Of a stretch of 64,000 nucleotides of DNA, positions 54,991 to 64,000 are shown piece by piece. Source of the stretch: Balaenoptera acutorostrata. Its lineage: Eukaryota > Chordata > Mammalia > Artiodactyla > Balaenopteridae. Within the stretch, counting starts at the first letter, position 1; every line of letters begins with the position of its first letter. Position numbers and translations under genes: made by a program. The DNA lies in NCBI RefSeq assembly GCF_949987535.1, contig NC_080078.1:30524942-30588941 (forward strand), written 5' to 3'. The notes under the pieces are model-generated. The model was not told where the DNA came from. It ran no database searches and was given only the letters and a program-made list of their open reading frames with translations.

Positions 54991-55560
54991 ACATTATTTA
55001 TCTGGAAATAGCATCAGATCCCACAGGTTAAGGGTTCAGACCCACAAGATTCACCCCCCCCCCACCCCCAAAAACTCTGATCACAAGTCCAGGTTGTTAC
55101 CTGTGCTCACCAACTGCCTATTTTGACTGAATGTCAAATGATGCTACATCACTATGTATGCACCAATCCAGAAGCTCTGCAAACCCCACAATTTGGGGAT
55201 TCATTGCATAAGCATGATTGATTAAATCATTGGCCATTGGTGATTGATTCAACCTCCCACTCTTCTCCCTTCCCCATGTGTGGGGAGGGGGGTGTGGGAC
55301 TGAAAGTTCTAACTTTCTAATCCAGGTTGGTCGCCCTGGCAACCAGCCCTCATCCTTAGGGGCTTTCTAAAACTTATCACATTAAAAAAAAGTCAGGTGA
55401 GGTTGGAAGGGGCTTGTTATGAATAACAAAAGACAGTTTTATGGTTTTTATAGCTTAGAAAATTGCAAGGGTTTTAGGAGCTCTGTGCCAGAAATGAGGA
55501 TGATGACCACAATATGTATTTCTTATTAAAAATCACAATATCACGCTTTTGTGTACATTG
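54990..55560 (-). mobile_element. old LTR element, minus copy of the inverted pair
   Basis: The complement of AAGGGTTTTAGGAGCTCTGTGCC (55467-55489) and GGGGCTTGTTATGAATAACAAAAGAC matches the start of the element at 53205. Also carries AAATCATTGGCCATTGGTGATTGATTCAAC and CATCCTTAGGGGCTTTCTAAAAC. Confidence 0.6.
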
Positions 55561-56090
55561 ATCGTCTTTACTGACATCTCATAAGCCAAAGCAAGTCATT
55601 TAGCCAAGCATCAATGGAACTGGGAAATATACTCCACCAATGGGAATGGTGGAGAGGGAGAGAATATTTTTATTTTACTTACTTTTTTTTTTTTTTAATT
55701 TGAATTTTTAAAATTAAAAAATTTTTAAAACATCTTTATTGTAGTATAATTGCTTTACATTGTTGTGTTAGTTGCTGCTGTATAACAAAATGAATCAGCT
55801 ATATGTATACACATATCCCCATATACCCTCCCTCTTGCATCTCCCTCCCACCCTCCCTATCCCACCCCTCTAGGTGGTCACAAAGCACTGAGCTGATCTC
55901 CCTGTGCTATGCAGCTACTTCCCACTAGCTATCTATTTGATATTTGGTAGTGTATATATGTCCATGCCACTTTCTCACTTCATCCCCCTTACTCTTACTC
56001 TTCCCCCTCCCCATGTCCTCAAGTCCATTCTCTACGTCTACGTCTTTATTCCTGTCCTGCCCCTAGGTTCATCAGAATCTTTTTTTTTTT

Positions 56091-59000
56091 TTAGATTCCA
56101 TATATATGTGATAGCATACGGTATTTGTTTTTCTCTTTCTGACTTACTTCACTCTGTATGACAGATTCTTGGTCCATCCACCTCACTACAAATAACTCAA
56201 TTTCGTTTTTGTTTTTATGGCTGAGTAATATTCCATTGTATATATGTGCCACATCTTCTTTATCCATTCATCTGTCGATGGACACTTAGGTTGCTTCCAT
56301 GTCCTGGCTATTGTAAATAGTGCTGCAATGAACATTGTGGTACATGACTCCTTTTGAATTACGGTTTTCTCAGGGTATATGCCCACTAGTGGGATTGCTG
56401 GGTCATATGGTAGTTCTATTTGTAGTTTTTTAAAGAACCTCCACACTGTTCTCCATAGTGCCTGTATCAATTTACATTCCCACTGACAGTGCAAGAGGGT
56501 TCCCTTTTCTCCACACCCTCTCCAGCATTTACTGTTTGTAGATTTTTTGATGATGGCCATTCTGACCGGTGTGAGGTGACACCTCATTGTAGTTCTGATT
56601 TGCCTTTCTCTAATGATTAGCAATGTTGAGCATCCTTTCATGCGTTTGTTGGCAATCTGTATATCTTCTTTGGAAAAATGTCTATTTAGGTCTTCTGCCC
56701 AATTTTCGATTGGTTGTTTGTTTTTTTGATATTGACCTGCATGAGCTGCCTGTATATTTTGGAGATTAATCCTTTGTCAGTTGTTTCATTTGCAAATATT
56801 TTCTCCCATTCTGAGGGTTGTCTTTTCGTCTTGTTTATGGTTTCCTTTGCTGTGCAAAAGCTTTTAAGTTTAATTAGGTCCCATTTGTTTATTTTTGTTT
56901 TTATTTCCATCACTCTAGCAGGTGGGTCAAAAAGGATCTTGATGTGATTTATGTCATAGAGTGTTCTGCCTAGGTTTTCCTCTAAGAGTTTTATAGTGTC
57001 TGGCCTTACATTTAGGTCTTTGATCCATTCTGAGTTTATTTTTGTGTATGGTGTTAGGGAGTGTTCTAATTTCATTCTTTTACATGTACCTGTCCAGTTT
57101 TCCCAGCACCACTTATTGAAGAAGCTGTCTTTTCTCTATTGTATATTCTTGCCTCCTTTATCAAAGATAAGGTGACCATACGTGCATGGGTTTATCTATG
57201 GGCTTTCTATCCTGTTCCACTGATTTTTTTTTCTGTTTCTGTGCCAGTACCGTACTGTCTTGATTACTGTAGCTTTGTAGTATAGTCTGAAGTCAGGGAG
57301 CCTGATTCCTCCAGCTCCGTTTTTCTTTCTCAAGATTGCTTTGGCTATTCGGAGTCTTTTGTGTTTACATACAAATTGTGAAATTTTTTGTTTTAGTTCT
57401 GTGAAAAATACCATTGGTAGTTTGATAGGGATTGCACTGAATCTGTAGATTGCTTTGCGTAGTATAGTCATTTTCACAATGTTGATTCTTCCCATCCAAG
57501 AACATGGTATATCTCTCCATCTGTTTGTATCATCTTTAATTTCTTTCATCAGTGTCTTATAGTTTTCTGCATACAGGTCTTTTGTCTCCTTGAGTAGGTT
57601 TATTCTTAGGTATTTTATTCTTTTTGTTGCAATGGTAAATGGGAGTGTTTCCTTAATTTCTCTTTCAGAATTTTCGTCATTAGTGTATAGGAATGCAAGA
57701 GGTTTCTGTGCATTAATTTTGTATCCTGCTACTTTACCAACTTCATTGATTAGCTCCAGTAGTTTTCTGGTAGCATCTTTAGGATTCTCTATGTATAGTA
57801 TCATGTCATCTGCAAACAGTGACAGTTTTACTTCTTCTTTTCCGGTTTGGATTCCTTTTATTTCTTTTTCGTCTCTGATTGCTGTGGCTAAAACTTCCAA
57901 AACTATGTTGAATAATAGTGGTGAGAGTGGGCAGTCTTGTCTTATCCCTGATCTTAGTGGAAATGGTTTCAGTTTTTCACCATTGAGAACGATATTGGCT
58001 GTGGGTTTGTCATATATGGCCTTTATTATGTTGAGGTAGGTTCCCTTTATGCCTACTTTCTAGAGAGTTTTTATCATAAATGGGTGTGAATTTTGTCAAA
58101 AGCTTTTTCTGCATCTATTGAGATTATCATATGGTTTTTATCATTCAGTTTGTTAATATGGTGCATCACATTGAGTGATTTGCATATATTGAAGATTCCT
58201 TGCATTCCTGGGATAAACCCCACTTGATCATGGTGTATGATCCTTTTAATGTGCTGCTGGATTCTGTTTGCTAGTATTTTGTTGAGGATTTTTGCATCTA
58301 TGTTAATCAGGGATGTTGGCCTGTAGTTTTCTTTTTCTGTAACATCTTTGTCTGGTTTTGGTATCAGGGTGATGGTGGCCTTGTAGAATGAGTTTGGGAG
58401 TGTTCCTCCCTCTGCTATATTTTGGAAGAGTTTGAGAAGGATAGATGCTAGCTCTTCTCTAAATGTTTGACAGAATTTACCTGTGAAGCCATCTGGTCCT
58501 GGGCTTCTGTTTGTTGGAAGATTTTTAATCACAGTTTCAATTTCAGTGCTTGTGATTGGTCTGTTTATATTTTCGATTTCTTCCTGTTTCAGTCTCAGAA
58601 GGTTGTGTTTTTCTAGGAATTTGTCCATTTCTTCCAGGTTGTCCATTTTATTGGCATAGAGTTACTTGTGGTAATCTCTCATGATCCTTCGTATTTCTGC
58701 AGTGTCAGTTGTTACTTCACCTTTTTCATCTCTAATTCTGTTGATTTGAGTCTTCTCCCTTTTTTTCTTTATGAGTCTGGCTAATGGTTTATCAATTTTG
58801 TTTATCTTCTCCAGGAACCAGCTTTTAGTTTTATTGATCTTTGCTATCGTTTCCTTCATTTCTTTTTCATTTATTTCTGATCTGATATTTATTATGTCTT
58901 TCTTTCTGCTAACTTTGGGGGTTTTTTATTGTTCTTCTTCTTTCTCTAATTGCTTTAGGTGTAAGGTTAGGTTGTTTATTTGAGATTTTTCTTGTTTCTT

Positions 59001-59915
59001 GAGGTAGGATTGTATTGCTATAAACTTCCCTCTTAGAACTGCTTTTGATGCATCTCATAGGTTTTGGGCCGTCGTGTTTTCATTGTCATTTGTTTCTAGG
59101 TATTTTTAAATTTCCTCTTTGATTTCTTCAATGATCTCTTGGTTATTTAGTAGTGTATTGCTGAGCCTCCATGTGTTTGTATTTTTTACAGTTTTTTTCC
59201 TGCGATTGATGTCTTGTCTCATAGCATTGTGGTCGGAAGAGATATTTGATATGATTTCAATTTTCTTAAATTTACCAAGGCTTGATTTGTGACCCAAGAT
59301 ATGATCTTTCCTGGAGAATGTTCCATGAGCACTTGAGAAGAAAGTCTATTCTGTTGTTTTTGGATGGAATGTCCTATAAATATCAGTTAAGTCCATCTTC
59401 TTTAATGTATCATTTAAAGCTTGTGTTTCCTTATTTATTTTCATTTTGGTTGATCTGTCCATTGGTGAGAGTGGGGTGTTAAAGCCCCCTACTATTATTG
59501 TGTTACTGTCCATTTCCTTTTTTATGGCTGTTAGCATTTGCCTTATGTATTGAGGTGTTCCTATGCTGGGTGCATAAATATTTACAATTGTTATATCTTC
59601 TTCTTGGATTGATCCCTTGATCCTTACGTAGTGTCCTTCTTTGTCTTTTGTAATAGTCTTTATTTTAAAGTCTATTTTGTCTTATATGAGAATTGCTACT
59701 CCAGCTTTCTTTTGATTTCCATTTGCATGGAATATCTTTTTCTATCCCCTCACTTTCAGTCTGTGTGTGTCCCTAGGTCTGAAGTGGGTCTCTTGTAGAC
59801 AGCATATGTACGGGTCTTGTTTTTATATCCATTCAGCCAGTCTATGTCTTTGGGTTGGAGCATTTAATCCATTTACATTTAAGGTAGTTATCCATATGGG
59901 TGTTCCTACTGCCAT
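56091..59915 (-). pseudogene. L1 ORF2 pseudogene (endonuclease-reverse transcriptase)
   Basis: Start ATG at 59915 aligns with that of the intact ORF2, and the natural stop is about 56091. The frame is broken into at least seven open pieces: 59346-59537 (endonuclease, GGFN where the intact copy has GDFN), 59106-59297, 58662-58859, 58074-58646 (RT with GFIPGMQG and [11 protein letters not shown]), 57196-57900 (FADD still present), 56686-57075 and 56186-56641 (cysteine motif [18 protein letters not shown]). Stops and small indels separate them. Length and order are otherwise complete, so it decayed after insertion. Confidence 0.92.
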
Positions 59916-59973
59916 TTTCTTAATTGTTTTGGGTTTGTTATTGTAGGTGTTTTCCTGTTCTTGTGTTTCCTGC

Positions 59974-60866
59974 CTAGAAAAGTTCCTTTAGCATTTGTTG
60001 TAAAGCTGGTTTGGTGGTGCTGAATTCTCTTAGCTTTTGCTCGTCTGTAAAGGTTTTAATTTCTCCATCGAATCTGAATAAGATCCTTGCTGGGTAGAGT
60101 AATCTTGGTTGTAGTTTTTTCTCTTTCATCAGTTTAAATATGTCCTGCCACTCCCTTCTGGCTTGCAGAGTTTCTGCTGAAAGTTCAGCTGTTAACCTTA
60201 TGGGGATTCCCTTGTATGTTATTTGTTGCTTTTCCCTTGCTGCTTTTAATATTTTTTCTTTGTATTTAATTTTTGGTAGTTTGATTAATATGTGTCTTGG
60301 CGTGTTTCTCCTTGGATTTATCCTGTATGGGACTCCCTGTGCTTCCTGGAGTTGATTGACTATTTCCTTTTCCATACGGGGAAGTTTTCAACTGTAATCT
60401 CTTCAAATATTTTCTCAGTCCCTTTCTTTTTCTCTTCTTCTTCTGGGACCCCTATAATTCAACTGTTGGTGTGTTTAATGTTGTCCCAGAGGTCTCTGAG
60501 ACTGTCCTCAATTCTTTTCATGCTTTTTTCTTTATTCTGCTCTGTGGTAGTTATTTCCACTATTTTATCTTCCAGGTCACTTATCTATTCTTCTGCCTCA
60601 GTTATTCTGCTATTGATTCCTTGTAGAGAATTTTAAATTTCATTTATTGTGTTGTTCATCATTGTTTGTTTGCTCTTTAGTTCATATAGGTCCTTGTTAA
60701 ACGTTTCTTGTATTTTCTCCATTCTATTTCCAAGATTTTGGATCATCTTTACTGTCATTACTCTGAATTCTTTTTCCGGTAGACTGCCCATTTCCTCTTC
60801 ATTTGTTTGGTCTGGTGGGTTTTTACCTTGCTCCGTCATCTGCTGTGTATTTCTCTATCTTCTCAT
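59974..60866 (-). pseudogene. L1 ORF1 pseudogene
   Basis: Aligns over its whole length with the intact ORF1 at 10734. The original ATG (60866) is followed by a TAG at codon 4. Open pieces are 60633-60839 (PEKEFRVMTVKMIQNLG region) and 59974-60375 (RRM end and C-terminal domain, including NPRRNTPRH and ARREWQDIF). The coiled coil between them has stops, and codons are missing compared with the intact copy. Confidence 0.9.
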
Positions 60867-61923
60867 TTTGCTTAACTTACTGTGTTTGGGGTCTCCTTTT
60901 TGCAGGCTGCAGGTTCATAGTTCCTGTTGTTTTAGGTGTCTGCCCCCAGTGGGTAAGGTTGGTGCAGTGGGTTGTGTAAGCTTCCTGGTGGAGGGGACTG
61001 GTGCCTGTGTTCTGATGGATGAAGCTGGATCTTGTCTTTCTGGTGGGTAGGACCGCATCCGGTGGTGTGTTGGGGTGTCTGTGAACTTATTATGATTTTA
61101 GGCAGCCTCTCTGCTAATGGGTGGGGTTGTGTTCCTGTCTTGCTAGTAGTTGGCATGGGGTGTCCCGCACTGGAGCTTTCTGGTCGTTGAGTGGAGCTGG
61201 GTCTTTGTGTTGAGATGGAGAACTCTGGGAGAGCTCTCGCTGATTGATATTACGTGGGGCCGGGAGGTCTCTGGTGGTCCAGTGTCCTGGACTTGGCTCT
61301 CCCACCTCAGAGGCTCAGGCCTGACACCAGGTCAGAACACCAAGGCCCTGTCAGCTGCATGGCAGTGAATGTGGCAGTTTCCATTATGAAGTCAGATTAT
61401 GAGGGTCTACAATAGCTAGTACAGGTTGAATTGGTAGCACTTTGTGTACGAGGCTGTCTGCAGCAGCCAGTGGCTGAAAGAGTAGGTCTCCTCATGTGCT
61501 GCCAGAATCTTAAATGTTTATATAGAGGTCTTCACTGGGTTCAGTCATGGATTCTATACAGATGGTCTCAAGAACACTTTACTCTCTCAAGGTTGTGTTC
61601 TTGAAAAAGCTCCTAAGCCTGAGGGTCTACAAGCTGCAGGAAGATGAGACTGCCTGGGGCAGGCTGCAAGCCGTGATTTGTGCCACGAACCCTGCTGCTG
61701 CCATCATGGAATCTGGCTTCCCCCGCCCGCTCTGCAGTGAGTTTTTAGTGAAGCTTTCTCCCTGTGCTGATGAGATTCATGCTACCTGAGTTGCCCAAAC
61801 CCATAGAGCGCTTAAATGTTGGGGCTGGGGTACAAATCCAGCAAATCTGGCCCCAGGGTCTGTGTTACCTCACCCTAAACGCCTCACCCCCGCGAGCAGC
61901 CTCCTCAAACCCTCACTGCCACA
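60867..61923 (-). promoter_or_regulatory. L1 5' UTR (internal promoter region)
   Basis: About 1057 bp between the L1 5' end and ORF1, GC-richer than its surroundings. In mammalian L1s this part holds the internal Pol II promoter. It contains frames of 60-80 codons on both strands that I treat as incidental. The outer ~550 bp (61370-61923) does not resemble other L1 5' UTRs I know and is assigned only because the duplication lies beyond it. Confidence 0.7.
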
Positions 61924-61967
61924 GGAGAGAATATTTTTAAACAATAATATACCGATAACTGATCACA

Positions 61968-62312
61968 GAGGTTGATATACTATGGCCTGTGGGCCAGATC
62001 TGACCTGCCACCTGTTTTTGTATGGCCTATGAACTAAGAATGGTTTTACTTTTTTGGGAGGGAGCATGGTTTGAAAAGAAGAAGAAGGATATTTCATGAC
62101 ATGTGAAAATTATATGACATTCAAATTTCTGTGTCCACGAATGAGGTTTCAAAGGACATAGCCATGCCCGTTTTGTAGGCATATTATATTTGGAGGTTTG
62201 GGGTCACAAGAGCAGAGCTGAGTAGTTGTGACAGAGACGGCATGGCTTGCAAAGCCTAAAATATTATTTACCATCTTTACAGAAAAATGTTTGGTGACCC
62301 TTGTTCTATCAC
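61968..62312 (+). mobile_element. MER3-like hAT DNA transposon
   Basis: TATGGCCTGTGGGCCAGATCTG, CCACCTGTTTTTGTATGGCC, GAGTAGTTGTGACAGAGACGG, GCAAAGCCTAAAATATT and TGTTTGGTGACCCTTG in order. About 130 bp of unrelated sequence separates the two halves. Confidence 0.7.
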
Positions 62313-62353
62313 ATTGTTGATGATGATGAAGTCACACACAAATATGAAATCAA

Positions 62354-62652
62354 GGGCTTCCCTGGTGGTGCAGCGGTTGAGAATCGGCCTGCCAATGCAG
62401 GGGACACGGGTTCGAGCCCTGGTCTGGGAAGATCCCACATGCCGCGGAGCAACTGGGCCTGTGAGCCACAACGACTGAGCCTGCGCGTCTGGAGCCTGTG
62501 CTCCGCAACAAAAGAGGCCGCAATAGTGAGAGGCCCACGCACCACGATGAAGAGTGGCCCCCCAGTCACCACAACTAGAGAAAGCCCTCGCACAGAAACG
62601 AAGACCCAACACAGCCAAAAATAAATAAATTAATTTAACAAAACAAAAAAAA
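62354..62652 (+). mobile_element. CHR-2 SINE
   Basis: Complete copy: head GGGCTTCCCTGGTGGTGCAG, GGTTCGAGCCCTGG, full CHR-2 body, tail CAGCCAAAAATAAATAAATT. Flanked by ATGAAATCAA at 62344-62353 and 62653-62662. Confidence 0.93.
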
Positions 62653-62699
62653 ATGAAATCAAAACATTTTTCGTAAAAAAAAAAAATCAAAGCTACCTG

Positions 62700-63062
62700 C
62701 ATTCTCTCATTTCATCCTTAAGAGAGCCTGTGTGGAGTCCGACTGCAGTTTTTGATGTTTGATTGCTGATCTCTTTTGACCTCATCTTCCCTTTCCCCTT
62801 TGGCCCCATGTCAGGGCAGGCTGATAAGAAAGCCCACATGTTCTTCCTTCTCTGTGCTGGTGGGAAATTCAAAGGTCACAAATCTCTAGCCTCACCCCTT
62901 AGCCACTATAAATCTCCACCCACTCTCCCTGCCTCCCTCTAGCCAGTCTAGACCTGTCTGTGCCTACCCTACTCTCCCCAGGAGTCCTTTATGTGAGTAA
63001 TAAATGTTCTCTTAAATTCTCTTGGTGTTTGGAGGGTCAGCAGCCTAGACATCCCAGCTAAC
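62700..63062 (+). mobile_element. LTR-like element
   Basis: CCACTATAAATCTCC (TATA-like, 62902) and GAGTAATAAATGTTCTC (polyadenylation, 62995) in LTR order, ending CATCCCAGCTAACA. The left end is approximate. Confidence 0.55.
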
Positions 63063-63194
63063 ATAGTATCTTCAGAAGTTCTATATTATTGACTAGATTG
63101 GATGATCTAAGAACCTTCATACTTGATCCCTATAACTATACTGTAAGCCAAGGATAGAAGATAAAAATTGGATATATAAGGACTTGTTTTTCCC

Positions 63195-63310
63195 AGTAAA
63201 TCCATTTATTCATTTATGCATTCATCCATCCATCCATCTATCCAACCATCCATCCATTCAATAAAAATTTTTGAATAGCTACTGTCTATCAGGTACTATG
63301 TATATAAGGG
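63195..63310 (+). mobile_element. L2 fragment with (CATC)n
   Basis: CATTTATTCATTTATGCATTC then about eight CATC/CATT units and CAATAAAAATTTTTGAATAGC, typical of an L2 end with microsatellite growth. Confidence 0.6.
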
Positions 63311-64000
63311 CAGAACTTTTATGCAGTCTTCAACTTTCAAAAGTCCACTGGTTCAGAGTTGATTTCCAAGACTCTGGGGTGGTCTGACCTTCCTACCTAC
63401 TGTATGACCTTGGAAACATCCCTTTACAGGGAACTCCAAGGTCCTCATCAAGTTCTGGGTTAGTCAGGACACTTTGGGATGAAAAAGACTGAGAAAAAGT
63501 GAGGATGGTTGAGGGTAGAGCTGGCCTCAGGGGCTTGAAAATGTTTTTACTCTCTCTCACATACCAATTTGATGCAGATGTTTGAATAAAAATGTTTGGA
63601 TCAGAATTCTATCAACACGGATGAATTGTGAATGAGAATGCATTATCCAAAGTGAACCCTATTGAGCCAGTTTAATTCCATGACCAATTATCTTCATGAG
63701 TCAATTAAACTCTTCTAATTTTCCCTGAAACTTTTCTTTTTATAATTTTGATAAAATTAGTGGCATGGGAATCAATTGTTTTCCACTTAAATTTTGCAAC
63801 AAATTTTATTTAATGTACTATTTTCCCCATATTGCATATCTTGATTATAACGTACTATTGATTCCATTTTGCCACCATTATTTCTGCCAAGTCCTATTTT
63901 CCTGGGATAAATTTAGCAAAGATACACATTTTGTGGAGAAAAATTAGATTCTTTTGTCAATTTTTCACCAGAAGTAAACTTGACCCTCTGTGATGTTTAG
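63311..64000. other. no feature recognised
   Basis: AT-rich sequence to the window end; one 60-codon frame (63765-63947) without recognisable features. Confidence 0.4.

Larger units (their letters stand above)
55673..61923 (-). mobile_element. full-length L1, decayed, 16-bp duplication
   Basis: 6251 bp in reverse orientation between perfect GGAGAGAATATTTTTA at 55657-55672 and 61924-61939. From right to left: 5' UTR (60867-61923), ORF1 (59974-60866), spacer, ORF2 (56091-59915) and 3' UTR with T-rich tail (55673-56090). Both frames carry stops and shifts. It is the only complete-length L1 here and shows what the copy at 10681 lacks. Confidence 0.95.

Noticed and set aside
63205..63265. CRISPR-like or structured repeat
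   Set aside because: Simple (CATC)n microsatellite within an L2 end; CRISPR is not expected in a mammal.

Overview
The window is nuclear DNA from a mammal, almost certainly a cetacean. The main evidence is at least seven copies of a long tRNA-derived SINE of the CHR-2 type, whose head reads GGCTTCCCTGGTGGTGCAG and whose tail ends CAGCCAAAAATAAATAAA. There are also shorter CHR-1-like copies, young L1 elements of cetartiodactyl type, and no ruminant BovB or ART2 sequence. I could not identify any protein-coding host gene. The only long open frames are the two L1 proteins at 10734-15516; the other open frames are SINE, LTR or L1 shadows.

Layout. 1-1050: a CpG island with CCAAT and ETS boxes and opposed splice-donor sequences, probably a divergent promoter. 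1450-10610: old repeats (hAT, L1M, MaLR LTR, MIR, one L1M split by a SINE and a solo LTR). 10681-16629: an L1 that keeps both ORFs open, lacks its 5' UTR, and carries about 900 bp of 3'-transduced DNA with an 82-bp minisatellite, all between 16-bp target-site duplications. 16646-19380: older L1 in minus orientation. 19400-20220: a GC- and C-rich unique block. About 20395-27700: a degenerate tandem repeat made of two alternating ~300-bp monomers (a ~620-655 bp dimer), broken up by later LTR, L1 and SINE insertions. 28320-35430: MaLR, L2 and ERV LTRs, and a second copy of the L1-transduced segment at 29261-29654. 36046-47267: a cluster of solo LTRs of one family, with a 200-N assembly gap at 40676-40875. 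47660-55560: more LTRs, including one LTR inside another and an inverted LTR pair. 55673-61923: a full-length but decayed L1 on the minus strand with a 16-bp duplication. 61965-64000: a hAT element, a SINE, an LTR and old repeats.

The genes do not form a pathway. The window reads as the start of a transcription unit (or a divergent pair) followed by a long intron or intergenic region shaped by retrotransposition. The most unusual structures are the A/B tandem array, the coding-intact L1 with its transduction, and the related insert 13 kb downstream. Family names for old repeats come from memory of consensus sequences and need RepeatMasker confirmation. Target-site duplications, ORFs and coordinates were read directly.
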